Origin: an uncultured Clostridia bacterium
Lineage (GTDB): Bacteria; Bacillota; Clostridia; TANB77; CAG-508
Length of the DNA stretch: 64,000 bases
Direction: 5' to 3'
Assembly (NCBI GenBank): GCA_947426305.1
Contig: CANEDP010000001.1
Span: 1 to 64,000 of the forward strand
Shown here: positions 29,923 through 41,375 of the stretch, in pieces
Position numbering within the stretch: position 1 is the first letter of the stretch
Layout of the letters: every line of letters starts with the position of its first letter
Made by a program: the position numbers and the translations under genes
Notes under the pieces: generated by a model
The model's input: only the letters and a program-made list of their open reading frames with translations
What the model was told of the DNA's origin: nothing
The model's database searches: none

Positions 29923-32184
29923 TTATAAGTGTAATACCCTAGATTTTATTTCTTTGGTTTTACCAACGTTCCAAAAATTTTCGCCCAAATATCCACAGGT
30001 TCTTCTTGTAACATTCATTTTGCTGTGGTCTTTATTACCGCATTGTGGGCATTCCCATTCGTATTGCTCGTTGATTGTAATTTCTCCATCAAATCCGCAA
30101 CAATGACAATAATCGGATTTCGTATTAAATTCTGCGTATTGAATATTATCGTATATAAATTTTACAACTTCCTCCATGGCTTTTAAATTGTTCTTCATAT
30201 TTGGTATTTCAACATAGGAAATTGCTCCACCAGAAGAAATTGGTTGATATTTGCTTTCAAATTTTAATTTGTCAAATGCATTGATTTTTTCACGAACGTC
30301 CACGTGGTAAGAATTGGTGTAATATCCTTTGTCTGTAATATCTTGAATATCTCCAAAACGCTCTTTGTCAATTCGTGCAAATCGGTAACATAAACTTTCT
30401 GCTGGTGTGCCATATAGTGCAAATCCTAAACCAGTTTCTTGTTTCCATTTATCGGTTGTTTGTCTTAAATGTTCCATAACGCGAACTGAGAATTCTTCTC
30501 CGCTTGGATCTGTGTGGCTAACACCTTTCATTAATTTGGTTACTTCGTATAAACCAATATATCCTAAAGAAATGGTTGAAAAACAACTATTTAATAATTT
30601 ATCAATCGTTTCACCTTTTTGTAATCTTGCAATTCCACCATATTGCCAATGAATTGGAGAAGCATCTGACATGGTTCCCAATAACGCATTATGTCTGCAC
30701 ATTAAGGCATCAAAACATAAGTCTAATCGTTCGTCTAATAATTTCCAGAATTTTTTCTCATCGCCATTGGCAATAATTCCAACTTGTGGTAAATTGATGC
30801 TTACCACACCTTGATTGAAACGAGATTCAAAAACATATTCTCCTTTTTCATTTTTCCAAGGTGATAAGAAAGAACGGCATCCCATTGGGCTGAAGACATT
30901 TCCTTCATAGTTTTGTCTCATAATTTTTGCTGAGATGTAATCTGGATATAATCTCTTAGAAGAACATTCTACGGCTAGTTTTGTCAAGTAGTCATATTTT
31001 CCGCCTTGTAAACAATTGTTTTCGTCTAAAACATAGATTAATTTAGGAAAAGCGGGAGTTACATAAATACCCTTTTCATTTTTAATTCCTTGTAATCTTT
31101 GTTTTAGAATTTCTTCAATAATCATCGCATTTTCTTCGATGTATTCGTCTTTTTCGTCTAAGAACATGAAAATTGTTACAAATGGACTTTGTCCATTCGT
31201 TGTCATCAATGTATTGATTTGGTATTGAATGGTTTGTACTCCTGACCTTAATTCTTCTTCTCTTCTGATTTCAGCATCTTCTTTGGCTCTTTCATCTGAT
31301 TCTTCTTTGCTGAATCCTTTTTCAACATATCTTAGAAAACTTTTTTTGTAGGCTTTGTCATACGTTTTTCTTAAATATTTTCCTAAATGACGAATGTCCA
31401 CAGATTGTCCACCATATTGACTACTTGCTACTGCTGCAATAATTTGAGTAACAATCGTGCAAGCTACTTGGAAACTTTTTGGACTTTCAATCATTTTTCC
31501 ATTCATCACAGTTCCATTATCTAGCATATCCTTAATGTTAACTAGCATACAATTGTGCATTGGTTGAACAAAATAGTCTTTATCATGAAAATGTAATACT
31601 CCATCATTGTGCGCTTTGACAATTCTTTCTGGAAGCATGACTCTGTCTGCTAAGTCTTTTGAGCATTCTCCTGCAATCAAATCTCTTTGAGTTGATACTA
31701 AAACTGCATTTTTGTTGCTATTTTCTTCCATCGTTTCTTTGTTTGCATTACGCACCAAAGACAAAATGCTCTCATCTGTTGAATTCGCTTTACGAATTAA
31801 GGTATGTTTTTCTCTATATAAAATATACTTTTTAGCTAAAGTAAATTTTCCAAATTCCATTAATTTACGTTCAATGATATCTTGAATGTCCTCCACTGAC
31901 ATCGTTGCTTTATTTAAACTCTCAATATATTTTGTGATAAATTCAATGGATTCCCTCGAAATTTTATCTTTTCCACCAACCTCTTTATTAGCTTGACTGA
32001 TAGCAATAACGATTTTGTCACTATCATATTCTACTTTTCGTCCGTCTCTTTTTATTACTTTCATCGAACGTACCCCCTTGATTTGTTTTGTATGAATCCA
32101 TTTTACCATTAAAAAAAGTAATGTCAAGTGAATACCTTTTATGTTCTCTATCCCTGCAATTGCAGTATTTTGAAAGTTTTTCAA
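29923..32184 (-). CDS. nrdD: Anaerobic ribonucleoside-triphosphate reductase (likely start at MKVIKRDGRK)
   Basis: ATP cone VIKRDGRKVEYDSDKIVIAI; C-terminal CHCCGFDGEI..CPQCGN..VTRRTCGYLG. Confidence 0.95.
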   Translation of the reverse strand: MKNFQNTAIAGIENIKGIHLTLLFLMVKWIHTKQIKGVRSMKVIKRDGRKVEYDSDKIVIAISQANKEVGGKDKISRESIEFITKYIESLNKATMSVEDIQDIIERKLMEFGKFTLAKKYILYREKHTLIRKANSTDESILSLVRNANKETMEENSNKNAVLVSTQRDLIAGECSKDLADRVMLPERIVKAHNDGVLHFHDKDYFVQPMHNCMLVNIKDMLDNGTVMNGKMIESPKSFQVACTIVTQIIAAVASSQYGGQSVDIRHLGKYLRKTYDKAYKKSFLRYVEKGFSKEESDERAKEDAEIRREEELRSGVQTIQYQINTLMTTNGQSPFVTIFMFLDEKDEYIEENAMIIEEILKQRLQGIKNEKGIYVTPAFPKLIYVLDENNCLQGGKYDYLTKLAVECSSKRLYPDYISAKIMRQNYEGNVFSPMGCRSFLSPWKNEKGEYVFESRFNQGVVSINLPQVGIIANGDEKKFWKLLDERLDLCFDALMCRHNALLGTMSDASPIHWQYGGIARLQKGETIDKLLNSCFSTISLGYIGLYEVTKLMKGVSHTDPSGEEFSVRVMEHLRQTTDKWKQETGLGFALYGTPAESLCYRFARIDKERFGDIQDITDKGYYTNSYHVDVREKINAFDKLKFESKYQPISSGGAISYVEIPNMKNNLKAMEEVVKFIYDNIQYAEFNTKSDYCHCCGFDGEITINEQYEWECPQCGNKDHSKMNVTRRTCGYLGENFWNVGKTKEIKSRVLHL

Positions 32185-32396
32185 AAATCTATTTTTGTGG
32201 TCTGATTTTTTAGAATTTTGTTTAAAAATGCTAAAACGATTTATTTTCTAAGTTGCTACGATTTTGCAAATTTCTTATATTACATTTTTGTTACATTTTT
32301 TGACTTTATTTATATTTTATACTTATTTTATTGTATTTTATAAAATAATTGCAAATAGTTCCTATTTTTGTTTTTGATATTTTCTTTCAAAAAAGT

Positions 32397-32430
32397 AAGA
32401 GTTCAAGTAATTTTCATACTTGAACTCTTA
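32397..32430. terminator. Terminator after T4SS-like locus
   Basis: aagagttcaagtaattttcatacttgaactctt. Confidence 0.7.
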
Positions 32431-32444
32431 AAATTCAAACATCT

Positions 32445-33035
32445 TTAATCTAAAATTGGCTCAAACCATACTTCGTTTTCTTCTATAATTTTATCTTCTC
32501 CTTCTGTCATATGAACAATATATGTTAAATAATCCTCATTTTGATATTTTATTCTCATTTGAAATGAATACTCATCGTTTGATTTCTTTAACGTATCTAC
32601 ATCAAATATATTTTCTACATAAGTTAGTGTACTACTTTTCATTTGATTAAGTTGTGAGATAAACTTTTCAAAATTATCTAAATTACTATGATACAAAAAT
32701 TTCTCTGCATCTTGTTGATTTACTTCATAATATTCTTTTATTTTATTGTCCGAAGCCTGCATTAAAGAATTATATACCCTTTTCAAATAACTTAATGCAA
32801 AATCCTGTACTTTATTATACATAGTCACACTTTTCATTGGTAATTCATTAAGAATCTCATCAAAATTTTCTATGTTTATTGACTTTTCAGTTATTGCAAT
32901 TTCAATACTTCCTATATTTCTTATTTCGTCTGGTTCTCTTTTTTTCATAATACTTGCTAATATTACTAGCAATATTAAGATTACAATGCAAACAATAAGC
33001 CATACTTTTATTTTCCTAAGTTTTTGTTCTTCCAA
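32445..33035 (-). CDS. Single-TM protein of T4SS-like locus
   Basis: N-terminal TM (VWLIVCIVILILLVILASIM) plus extracytoplasmic domain. Confidence 0.55.
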   Translation of the reverse strand: MEEQKLRKIKVWLIVCIVILILLVILASIMKKREPDEIRNIGSIEIAITEKSINIENFDEILNELPMKSVTMYNKVQDFALSYLKRVYNSLMQASDNKIKEYYEVNQQDAEKFLYHSNLDNFEKFISQLNQMKSSTLTYVENIFDVDTLKKSNDEYSFQMRIKYQNEDYLTYIVHMTEGEDKIIEENEVWFEPILD

Positions 33036-33051
33036 AACGATTACCTCTCTT

Positions 33052-36000
33052 TTAATAATGATACTTATTTCCTGTTCCAGCAGGAATTTGAATTGGGTCT
33101 TTACTTTGGTCTACGTTTGTACTAGCTGATTTCCAAAATAATCTATCAGCTATTGGATTAGCTAGTTGACCATTCATTACTTTTTGTGCAATTTCTAATG
33201 CTTTATCCGTTGGCGCTGTCACATAATATGTTGTACCATTAACATCTATTGATATTACATCTCCCGTATTATATCCTTTAATTCCTGTTGGACTTGTACT
33301 AACAACTTCAAATTGGTTTTTCGCAACTAAAACTTCTGCCAAAGAATCACCAAATCTACCGCTTTCAACTCGATTTCTGATAACCCATGATGCTGCTGTC
33401 ATTCCTTCTTCTGATGCACCACCACATTCTGCTGTCAATACTCCTGCCATAAATTCAATTTCTGAACCTTCTGCATACACTCCTGTGCCGACTGTTGCTT
33501 CATCAATTTCCATATAATTCTCAACATTTTCAACAACTTGGTCATCAACATCTCTGAAGATTACTCTCATATAGTTTCCAACGCCATCTACCATATTAAC
33601 TTTATCTTGTGTATAAGTATGGCCAATAACAGCGCCTTCTTTGACATATATTTTATCGCCCTGCTCGATTGTGTATACCGCATCTTTTTTTGCCTTTTCT
33701 TGTTTTTCTAGTCTTTCCATTTTCTTTTCATCTACTAATCTAGGCACTTGATACTTCGTAGAATAATTATTTTCACTATCACTAGCATTAATATAGTCTC
33801 TTAATTTTCCAATGTTTGGTCCACTTACACTACAATTCCTATCTCCATTGTCGCCTAATACTTGAGAAACATCAAATCCTTCTATATATAATACATGGTT
33901 GGTAATTCCTGCTTCTACATATTCTTCCCAGAAATAATTATATCCTTTTTTCTTATCATCCTGACCAAAATAATTGCAAGTAGAGCCTGGCAATGCCTCT
34001 TCATTTCCTAAAACTCTGATTTTGATAAATCCAACTTCTTCATCTTCAACTCCTGTTTCAAGATTTTTTCTTTTAACAGTTCCGTATTTTATTACTTCAC
34101 CAGTCACAGGAGCAAGCACAGCTTCTCCGCCTTCGTAGCCATCAAATGTTGCCATTGTTACCGAACCACCAATTCCTGTTACGCCATTATACGTCATTTT
34201 ATTATTTGGTATTTCAATATATCCCCTTACTGAACTAGCTGGTCTTCCGCTACTTACATTTCTTGGAGAGTTTTTCATACTGCTTGTAGAACCAGCATCA
34301 TAAATCATTCCATTTCCCGCATATATATTAACATGACCATCATAAATTAAAATGGTACCTGGATTATATTCTGAATAAGATGATTTAAATCCTGATGTAT
34401 AATACTCAGATAACGTAGTAGCAGAAGCAATTGTACTAGAACTTAACAAAGTTCCTTTTGACAAAATCCCTACCTCTTGCAAACACCAACTTACAAACCC
34501 AGAGCAGTCTATTAAATTATGTCCAGATTGCTGAGAATCTTCAAATGATGGAGCTCTATAACAACTACGTCCAGGATGCGCGCTACTTGGATCTGAATGA
34601 TAAGAACCTCCTTGACAATACGCATAATCATTTTGTTGCATATATGACATAATATCAGCTGCTGCTTTAACTAATAAATTATCCGTTGTTACAGCATCTG
34701 GATTTGGTTCTGCAGGAGCTTCTTCTTGTTCCTCGTCTTCAATCTCTTCGCCAAATAATTCTGCCAATTCTTCTATTGTTTCTTGCCTTTTTGTCTCATA
34801 ATCCTGTGCTGAATGAATCAAAGTTCCATAAAACTCTTCGCTTTTGTCATACCTTGCTGCTGGCCAACCTGCTGAAGATATTCCAGAAATTGGGAACATC
34901 ATAACTTCTCGCTCGGATTCGATTAAATCTTCTTTATCAAAATAGTCTAATTCTACCATTAATTCTTTGAAATCATGGTAAATATATTCCGAATCCAATG
35001 TATGCATATTTCTTAAGATGCTAAACGCTGTTAGTGAATTTTGAAGAATGTTAATTGGTCCAGAAATGTCGTCTATGGTTGCTGTATAGTCTTTACCTTT
35101 GTAGGTTGCAACTATTTCTGCAGTACCAAAATCCTTTCTAAAAGAATCTGGATCATTTGAATTTGCCTGAGTTTTCGCTGCTTCAATTAAGGCCGCTCTT
35201 GGTCCTGAACCATCGTATAAGTAATAGTCATCTAAAAATATTTTTTTTGTTTCTACATTTGTTTCGCCTCTGACACCATCTTCTTTTTGAGTAATATTAC
35301 CATTTATAGTAACTAAATTATACATTAACTGAATTCCTTTAAGTGCTTTTGCCTCTTTTATATACTCATCTTCATCTTCTGCACCACCTTCATACGGAAT
35401 CCATTCATCTTCTCCTGTCCTTTCTGCATCAAGATTATACGCATTCCAATCTTCTTTTTGGGATTTTGTCATTGCTTTTTTGCCTACTCTAAATTCTTCT
35501 ACATCACTACTATCATACTCTGAATATGTCTTATTTTGACCTGAACCGCTTACTGTATAAAGTCCATATCCGCCATTTCCCTTTTTGTCATACAAGTTTC
35601 CTGCTTTTTCTGATATGCTATAAGGTCCACCTGGCCTGCAAACTAACGTTCCACTTTTGGCAAACTTTCCACTATAATCTCCTTTACTATTTGGTAAATA
35701 TACATATAATTCATAGTCAGAACCTTCTGCATTTTTCTCATATTGTGTCCACATTTCACCTGTTGTTAAATAGTATTCCTCATCTGTTACAATTGTATTT
35801 GGTATTTCTATTCCATTATCTTCTGCATATTGTTTCATTCCACCATATGTAAAATATACATTTCTAAACCAGTGATCTGTTACACTATTAACATATGGAA
35901 CAAATACATCAAAATTCTTGTCATGAATTTCTTTTAGTGCTCTCGTTAGTAATTCTACAAAATCAGCACAAGCTTGGCAAGTTGTATTAACTTGACTACC

Positions 36001-37468
36001 TTCTGTCTGTATTTGATCAGAACAGCTGATATCGTTTGTACAATAATAAGGGCTATTTTCATCGCCATCTGCTTTTAAACTATGAAGTTGTGGATAGGCT
36101 CTAAATATTTCCGCAGCAGCTTTGTTTTTATCAATCTCGCCAATTAATGGACCATATAAGAACGAAACATTTTTATTTTGATTATATATTTCGTATAATT
36201 GTGCATAAGTTACAATGTCTCCACTATTCTGTTGTACGCCACCTTCTAAACTATTATCTTTCGATTTCCACAATAAAATTTCAACATCCGTATTAAATTC
36301 AGTCGCCAATTTGTAGCTTAAGTCCGGTGCCATTGTTGCAATATGAGTAGACAATAAAAATTCTAATGGCATTGAGTAACGACCTGTCCATCCATCTAAA
36401 TTATAATGAAACACTTCATCATGAAGTAATCCACTGGCTGTAATATCTAGAGTACGTGATGAACGATTTATTTCGATTGTACTTGTAACTTGATCCCAAT
36501 CCGTTATAAGAGAACCAATTACAGACAAATCTGCTAATAATCCAGCAATTGGCCCTCCGGATTCCTGGAACGACATTTCCTGCAGCAATTTTTAAATTTC
36601 TCGCGTGTAATTCTTTGTCTTTTAAGCTACCATAAACTTCTCCTCGTATACCTGTAATTTGATCGTCTTCTCCAGCTTGTTCATAAATACTAATTAATCC
36701 AGAACCCCAGTTAGTAGCATCAAATATTCCTCCAAAAAAATGCTTTTTATCTGTTACCATCGTCCTAAAATTAAGATTATGGTTTTTTATGTAATAAGCA
36801 TAATTATCAGAAATTAAATAAGTTGTTAAATAACGATAAGCATCTCTATCTTCTAAAATCTCAATTAGTTCTCCGTTTTCATGATATTTCTCATCTTCCG
36901 TTATTGAAGATACAAAGCCATAGCCATACAAATCATATCCCATTGTTTCAATATTATCCATCAAGTTTATGATTTCATCATCTTTAAGATTTGTTTCTTG
37001 ACCATTTATTTGATTATAACAACGATCCCAAAATTTTTGTCCAATCGCTTTAAATCCACTCAAAATCATTCCCCATCCAGAAATTACGAAAACCAATATG
37101 CCGATAATAATTATTAAAGCTAATATGATTAAACCTGCAAAAGCAATAATTTTACCTAAAAATGCCGCAACTTTTGCAAATTTTTGTGCTTTAGCTGCCA
37201 TTTTTAAGGCCTTTCCAGAAGCTTTTTGAAGTTTTTCAGCTTGCTTTGCTGCTTTAACAGCTTTTGTTCCTGTATTTTTCGTTGCAATTTTTGCTTTTTC
37301 TGCAGCTTTATTTCCTAAATTGTTTCCAACATCTGTTGCTTTTTTAGAAAAATTATTCAAATCTCTTGCTGCATTAGAAGCAAAATTATTCCCTACAACA
37401 TTTAATTTTTTTCCATTTGACTCTTCTTGATTGGTTGATTGTTCTTCATCATCTATCATAATTGTCAC
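33052..37468 (-). CDS. T4SS-associated cell-wall hydrolase (NlpC/P60 plus SleB-like), one +1 frame change at CGG 36557-36559
   Basis: TM N-terminus in first frame; joins as ...AAGNVVPGI-GGPIAGLLADLSVIGSL...; NLIDCSGFVSWCLQEVG...DGHVNIYAGNGMIYDAG; LTAECGGASEEGMTAASWVIRNRVESGRFGDS; length 4417 = 3n+1. Confidence 0.85.
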
Positions 37469-37495
37469 CTCCTTTATGGCTTCGTTTATTTTTTC

Positions 37496-38452
37496 TTAAG
37501 TAACTGGTACATTTACGCTAAACTTTGCAATAGCATTCTGAATTTCTGATTGAATGATATTCTCATCAACTTCTGTTCCAGAATATTGTTCCATTACTCT
37601 AACCGAACCAAATGTTAGACTAGAGGCATCATTTTCGTTATCAAAAAATTTAGCAAACTCTAATTTTACCGTTTGACTTTGATTTGGTTCTAACACAATA
37701 TTGCTTACCACCGTCGGCATTCTTACATCTTTGGAAGCCAATTCCAAAAATATTTCACTATCTTCTTGTTGATCAGAAATAACGATTGTGTAATCAGAAC
37801 GGTTTGTAAGTACCACTGTATATCTTTCTACACTATAATACTTTTCTACTTTCCTTACATCTACTTTCAAATATTCATTTTCTGACACATTTTTAATATC
37901 TTCATAATCCACAAAATTTCCAACTGACATTTCAATTTTGCCATTTTTCTGCCTTTTAAATATAATTTTCTCTTCTGTATAACGATAGGTTGAATTAGTA
38001 AGTCCTGTTGCTAGCATATCTTCAGAATATTTGATTTGATAAATATAAGTATTTCCATTATTTGAGTAATCTTGAATAGCATAACGTTTGGCTGAACCAA
38101 TTTTATTAATCATGTAGGTTGTAAAATTGTCAATATTATTTTCAAAACTGCATTCTTTGCATATATCTGACAGCATTTCATACGCAGATTCCACATTTCC
38201 TTCTAGACAATAGCCAATATATTGCTCAAGCATTTCCTCTACGCTGTTACCTACCTTTTTGGGCACAGAACTACCTGAATCCATAACAGAAGTATGTGGC
38301 TCATAAGTTGTCTGTAATTCCACAGGTGCTTGGTAATTTTTCAAAAATAAATTAATGAAAAACACCACTGACCAAATGCAGACGGCTATAAAAATTATTT
38401 TAGCATTTTTTCTGAAAAAATGACGTAATTTTAATCTAAAATCAGTCCACAT
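37496..38452 (-). CDS. T4SS-like single-TM protein (VirB8/TcpC-like topology)
   Basis: TM at 15-37, NTF2-like-length extracytoplasmic part; position in locus. Confidence 0.45.
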   Translation of the reverse strand: MWTDFRLKLRHFFRKNAKIIFIAVCIWSVVFFINLFLKNYQAPVELQTTYEPHTSVMDSGSSVPKKVGNSVEEMLEQYIGYCLEGNVESAYEMLSDICKECSFENNIDNFTTYMINKIGSAKRYAIQDYSNNGNTYIYQIKYSEDMLATGLTNSTYRYTEEKIIFKRQKNGKIEMSVGNFVDYEDIKNVSENEYLKVDVRKVEKYYSVERYTVVLTNRSDYTIVISDQQEDSEIFLELASKDVRMPTVVSNIVLEPNQSQTVKLEFAKFFDNENDASSLTFGSVRVMEQYSGTEVDENIIQSEIQNAIAKFSVNVPVT

Positions 38453-38465
38453 AGCTTTCTCCTTT

Positions 38466-38981
38466 TTATATCACACTAAACGATATTGCAAAATCATTAT
38501 AATTTTCTTCTTGAATGACGATATTCATTTTCTTTTGCTCTCCCGGCTTACCGTTTACAGCATCTGTAATAGATAACCATAAAACATATATGTCACCATT
38601 TCTTTCAATGTTTTCATGCTCGATATTGCTCATCTCGGAAAATATAGTTGGTAAATATTGCTCAAAAGATTCTAGCGTTGGAAAATAATTCTGCTTAAAA
38701 TCTTCATATAATAAATTGTAAGCTTTTTCGTATTCTCCACCTTCTACATATCCCAAAAATATTGCAACATAGTATTCCATTCGATCGCGTTCTTCCATGG
38801 ATTGTAGACTTAGTGTAATATTGTTGTTGATGTATGCATCTACTGCTTCTTTATCTTCTGCATTAGGAGCCAAAGGTTCCTTCTTTTTTCCTAGCAGAAC
38901 TCCTGCTAGAATGGTTAGTAGAATAATGAGAATGGTTGCTATATATAATTTTTTATTATTATCCTTTTTTTGGTTTACCAT
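38466..38981 (-). CDS. T4SS-like single-TM protein
   Basis: TM then EDKEAVDAYINNNITLSLQSMEERDRMEYYVAIFLGYVEGGEYEKAYNLL. Confidence 0.45.
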   Translation of the reverse strand: MVNQKKDNNKKLYIATILIILLTILAGVLLGKKKEPLAPNAEDKEAVDAYINNNITLSLQSMEERDRMEYYVAIFLGYVEGGEYEKAYNLLYEDFKQNYFPTLESFEQYLPTIFSEMSNIEHENIERNGDIYVLWLSITDAVNGKPGEQKKMNIVIQEENYNDFAISFSVI

Positions 38982-38998
38982 TGCTTTCTCCTTAAGTT

Positions 38999-41351
38999 TT
39001 AATGATTGCTTTGATAACGGTTTTCATATTTATTCTCTTCATGATTATAAATATAGTTTGTTGTGTTATTTTCTGTTGTATGATAATTATTTGTTACTTT
39101 TCTGCCAAACGAATCCACATCCATTCCACCTGATTTTACAACATTGTATTGTCCAGCAACTTGTGATTTAATCAATAAATCACTAAATTCTTTTACAACA
39201 TTAATTGCATCAAATTTCTTAGAATCGTCTAAATCTTTGGGACCATACTCAGCAATTAATTCTGAAATATCATATTCTTGACCGGTTTTAGTGCGACCAA
39301 TCATTTGAGTCATAATTTCTTTTGCATTATCTCCAACAATTTCTTTTAATTTTTCGATGGCTTTGACTTGATCATCATGAATTTTCTTAAACATTCCAGC
39401 AAAATCCATTGAGTGGCATTCGTTGATAAAGTCTTGAATTTTCTTTTGCATTTCTTCTGGACTTATATTATTATTGTGAGCAAATTGTCTAGTCAAAGCA
39501 CACGTATCGTCTGTTGCAGTTTTGGTCGTGCCTTCTAGTGCTCCATAAGCGATACCATATCCCACTTGTCCAAAAGAGATACCATCTGTTAAGTTTCCTG
39601 TCATACCATAAGCAAATGAACCTAGCGCTAAAGCAGAAGCAACTTTTATACTATCTTTTCCATAAGCAATAATTGCCTTTCCTGCATCACTTTGTCTAAA
39701 TGTATTTGCCATTGTTTTAGCACCATTAATTGTCTTTTTTACTGAATTTGAATTAGCTAAAATTCTTGTATTTTCTGCTTGTTGTATTTGACTTTTTTGC
39801 TTATTCTTTTCTGTCTCATCTAGTTTATCATATTCGCCATCACCATGTTTTGCATCATATGCTTTTCTTGCCTTTTCCTCAATCATTTCATCATATGCGC
39901 CATCTCTATTTTCCTTCTTATCATAAATTCTTCTTGCTTTTTCAGTTCTTTTATTATGCTTCTCAGAACTAATCTCTCTTGCTGTTTTTTTCTTTTCTTC
40001 AACTCTTTTCTGGTATTCTTCAGTCTTCTTAAATTCTTTAAATGACATACCGCCTTCTTTTTTGCTATCAAATTCTTTTTTAACTTCCCTTTTTGCCGCT
40101 ATATCTTTAAAACCATTCGTAATTCCTTTCATGCCACCAGCAGCTCTAAAGTTAGAAAATGCTGATCCAGCTTTCATACCAACCTGTGCAAATTTTCCAG
40201 TTGCTGCTGCAAAACCTTTGGCAGGTTCTGTAATCGATGGCATAGAATTTGCTTCGAAGTGGAATATTTTTCTTAAGATTCCTTCTGCTTCTCTCATAAA
40301 TTTTAGAACAACAAATGCTAAAATATAAGCTGTTATATTTCCAAAGCCCTTTATTAAAATTTCATAAATGGCACCAAAAAATGCTAAATAAATCACACAG
40401 TGAAACGGCTGAATTAAAACATTATACGATATTTCTTTTAACCAAGCATTTAACGCTTGAGCCTTTCCATCTCCTATTTTGTCAATTGAATAAGTAATCG
40501 TAATTAATGGTGCAATAATAATCAGAAATCCTACTGTTATCATACGTTTTAAATAAAATAAGAAAAATCCAAAAGCTTGACCTTGTATCATAAAATACAT
40601 AATTGCTGCAAATATGCCACCTATATTATCTAGCCAAATCTCCCCCACAAGTAAATCGTCTAATCGTTTACCTACTGTACCGTCCAGCTGTTTTTATAAG
40701 TCCACCTAATGCAGAAACTAGAGAACTATTAATAGAAATAACAAACATAATAATATAATGCAATAAGAATAGTAATGCTAAACTCGTTACCCAGTCTACT
40801 AACATTTGTTTGTATTTTGCTTGCTCAGAAGCAATGGTAGAAATTGCCATTCTAATTCCAACATAAATTAAAATGACTAACAAAATTGCTGCTGAAATTA
40901 ATCTCATAATATAATACCATTGTGCAATTGCTGTTCTAAATGAAACTATTGCCTCACTATCAGATTCCAAATCAAAAAAGTTTACGTCTGTAAAATCCAA
41001 TCCAAAAAAACCATTTCCCTCATAGCCAGAGAAAAATATATGTTCAAAAGTAACACTCGTCCATTGATTCGTTCCAATAGTAACACAAGCATTCATTATT
41101 ATTTTCATCAAAAATCCCATTAGTAGTAAAAATATCCTTGGAAGAATTGTAATTATTCCAACTATCCCGCTTATTAATCCTTGAATTAAAGCACCAATTC
41201 CATCAGTTGCCGAATTAGCCATAGCTTCTTCAATTCCACCTGCTGCATATACTCCATTCCCTCCAAAAATAATCCAGCAACAATTGCTTAGTACAATCGT
41301 CAACATTACCAGAAATAATAATCTTTTCAGTGTTTTTTTACGAATTTTCAT
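38999..41351 (-). CDS. VirB6/TrbL-like polytopic protein, one +1 frame change at CGG 40680-40682
   Basis: Joins as ...VSALGGLIKTAG-GTVGKRLDDLLVGEIWLDNIGGIF...; FLFYLKRMITVGFLIIIAPLITITYSIDKIGDGKAQALNAW matches paralogue at 46599-47783; length 2353 = 3n+1. Confidence 0.88.
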
Positions 41352-41375
41352 TTTTCTTCTTACACCACCATTTCT

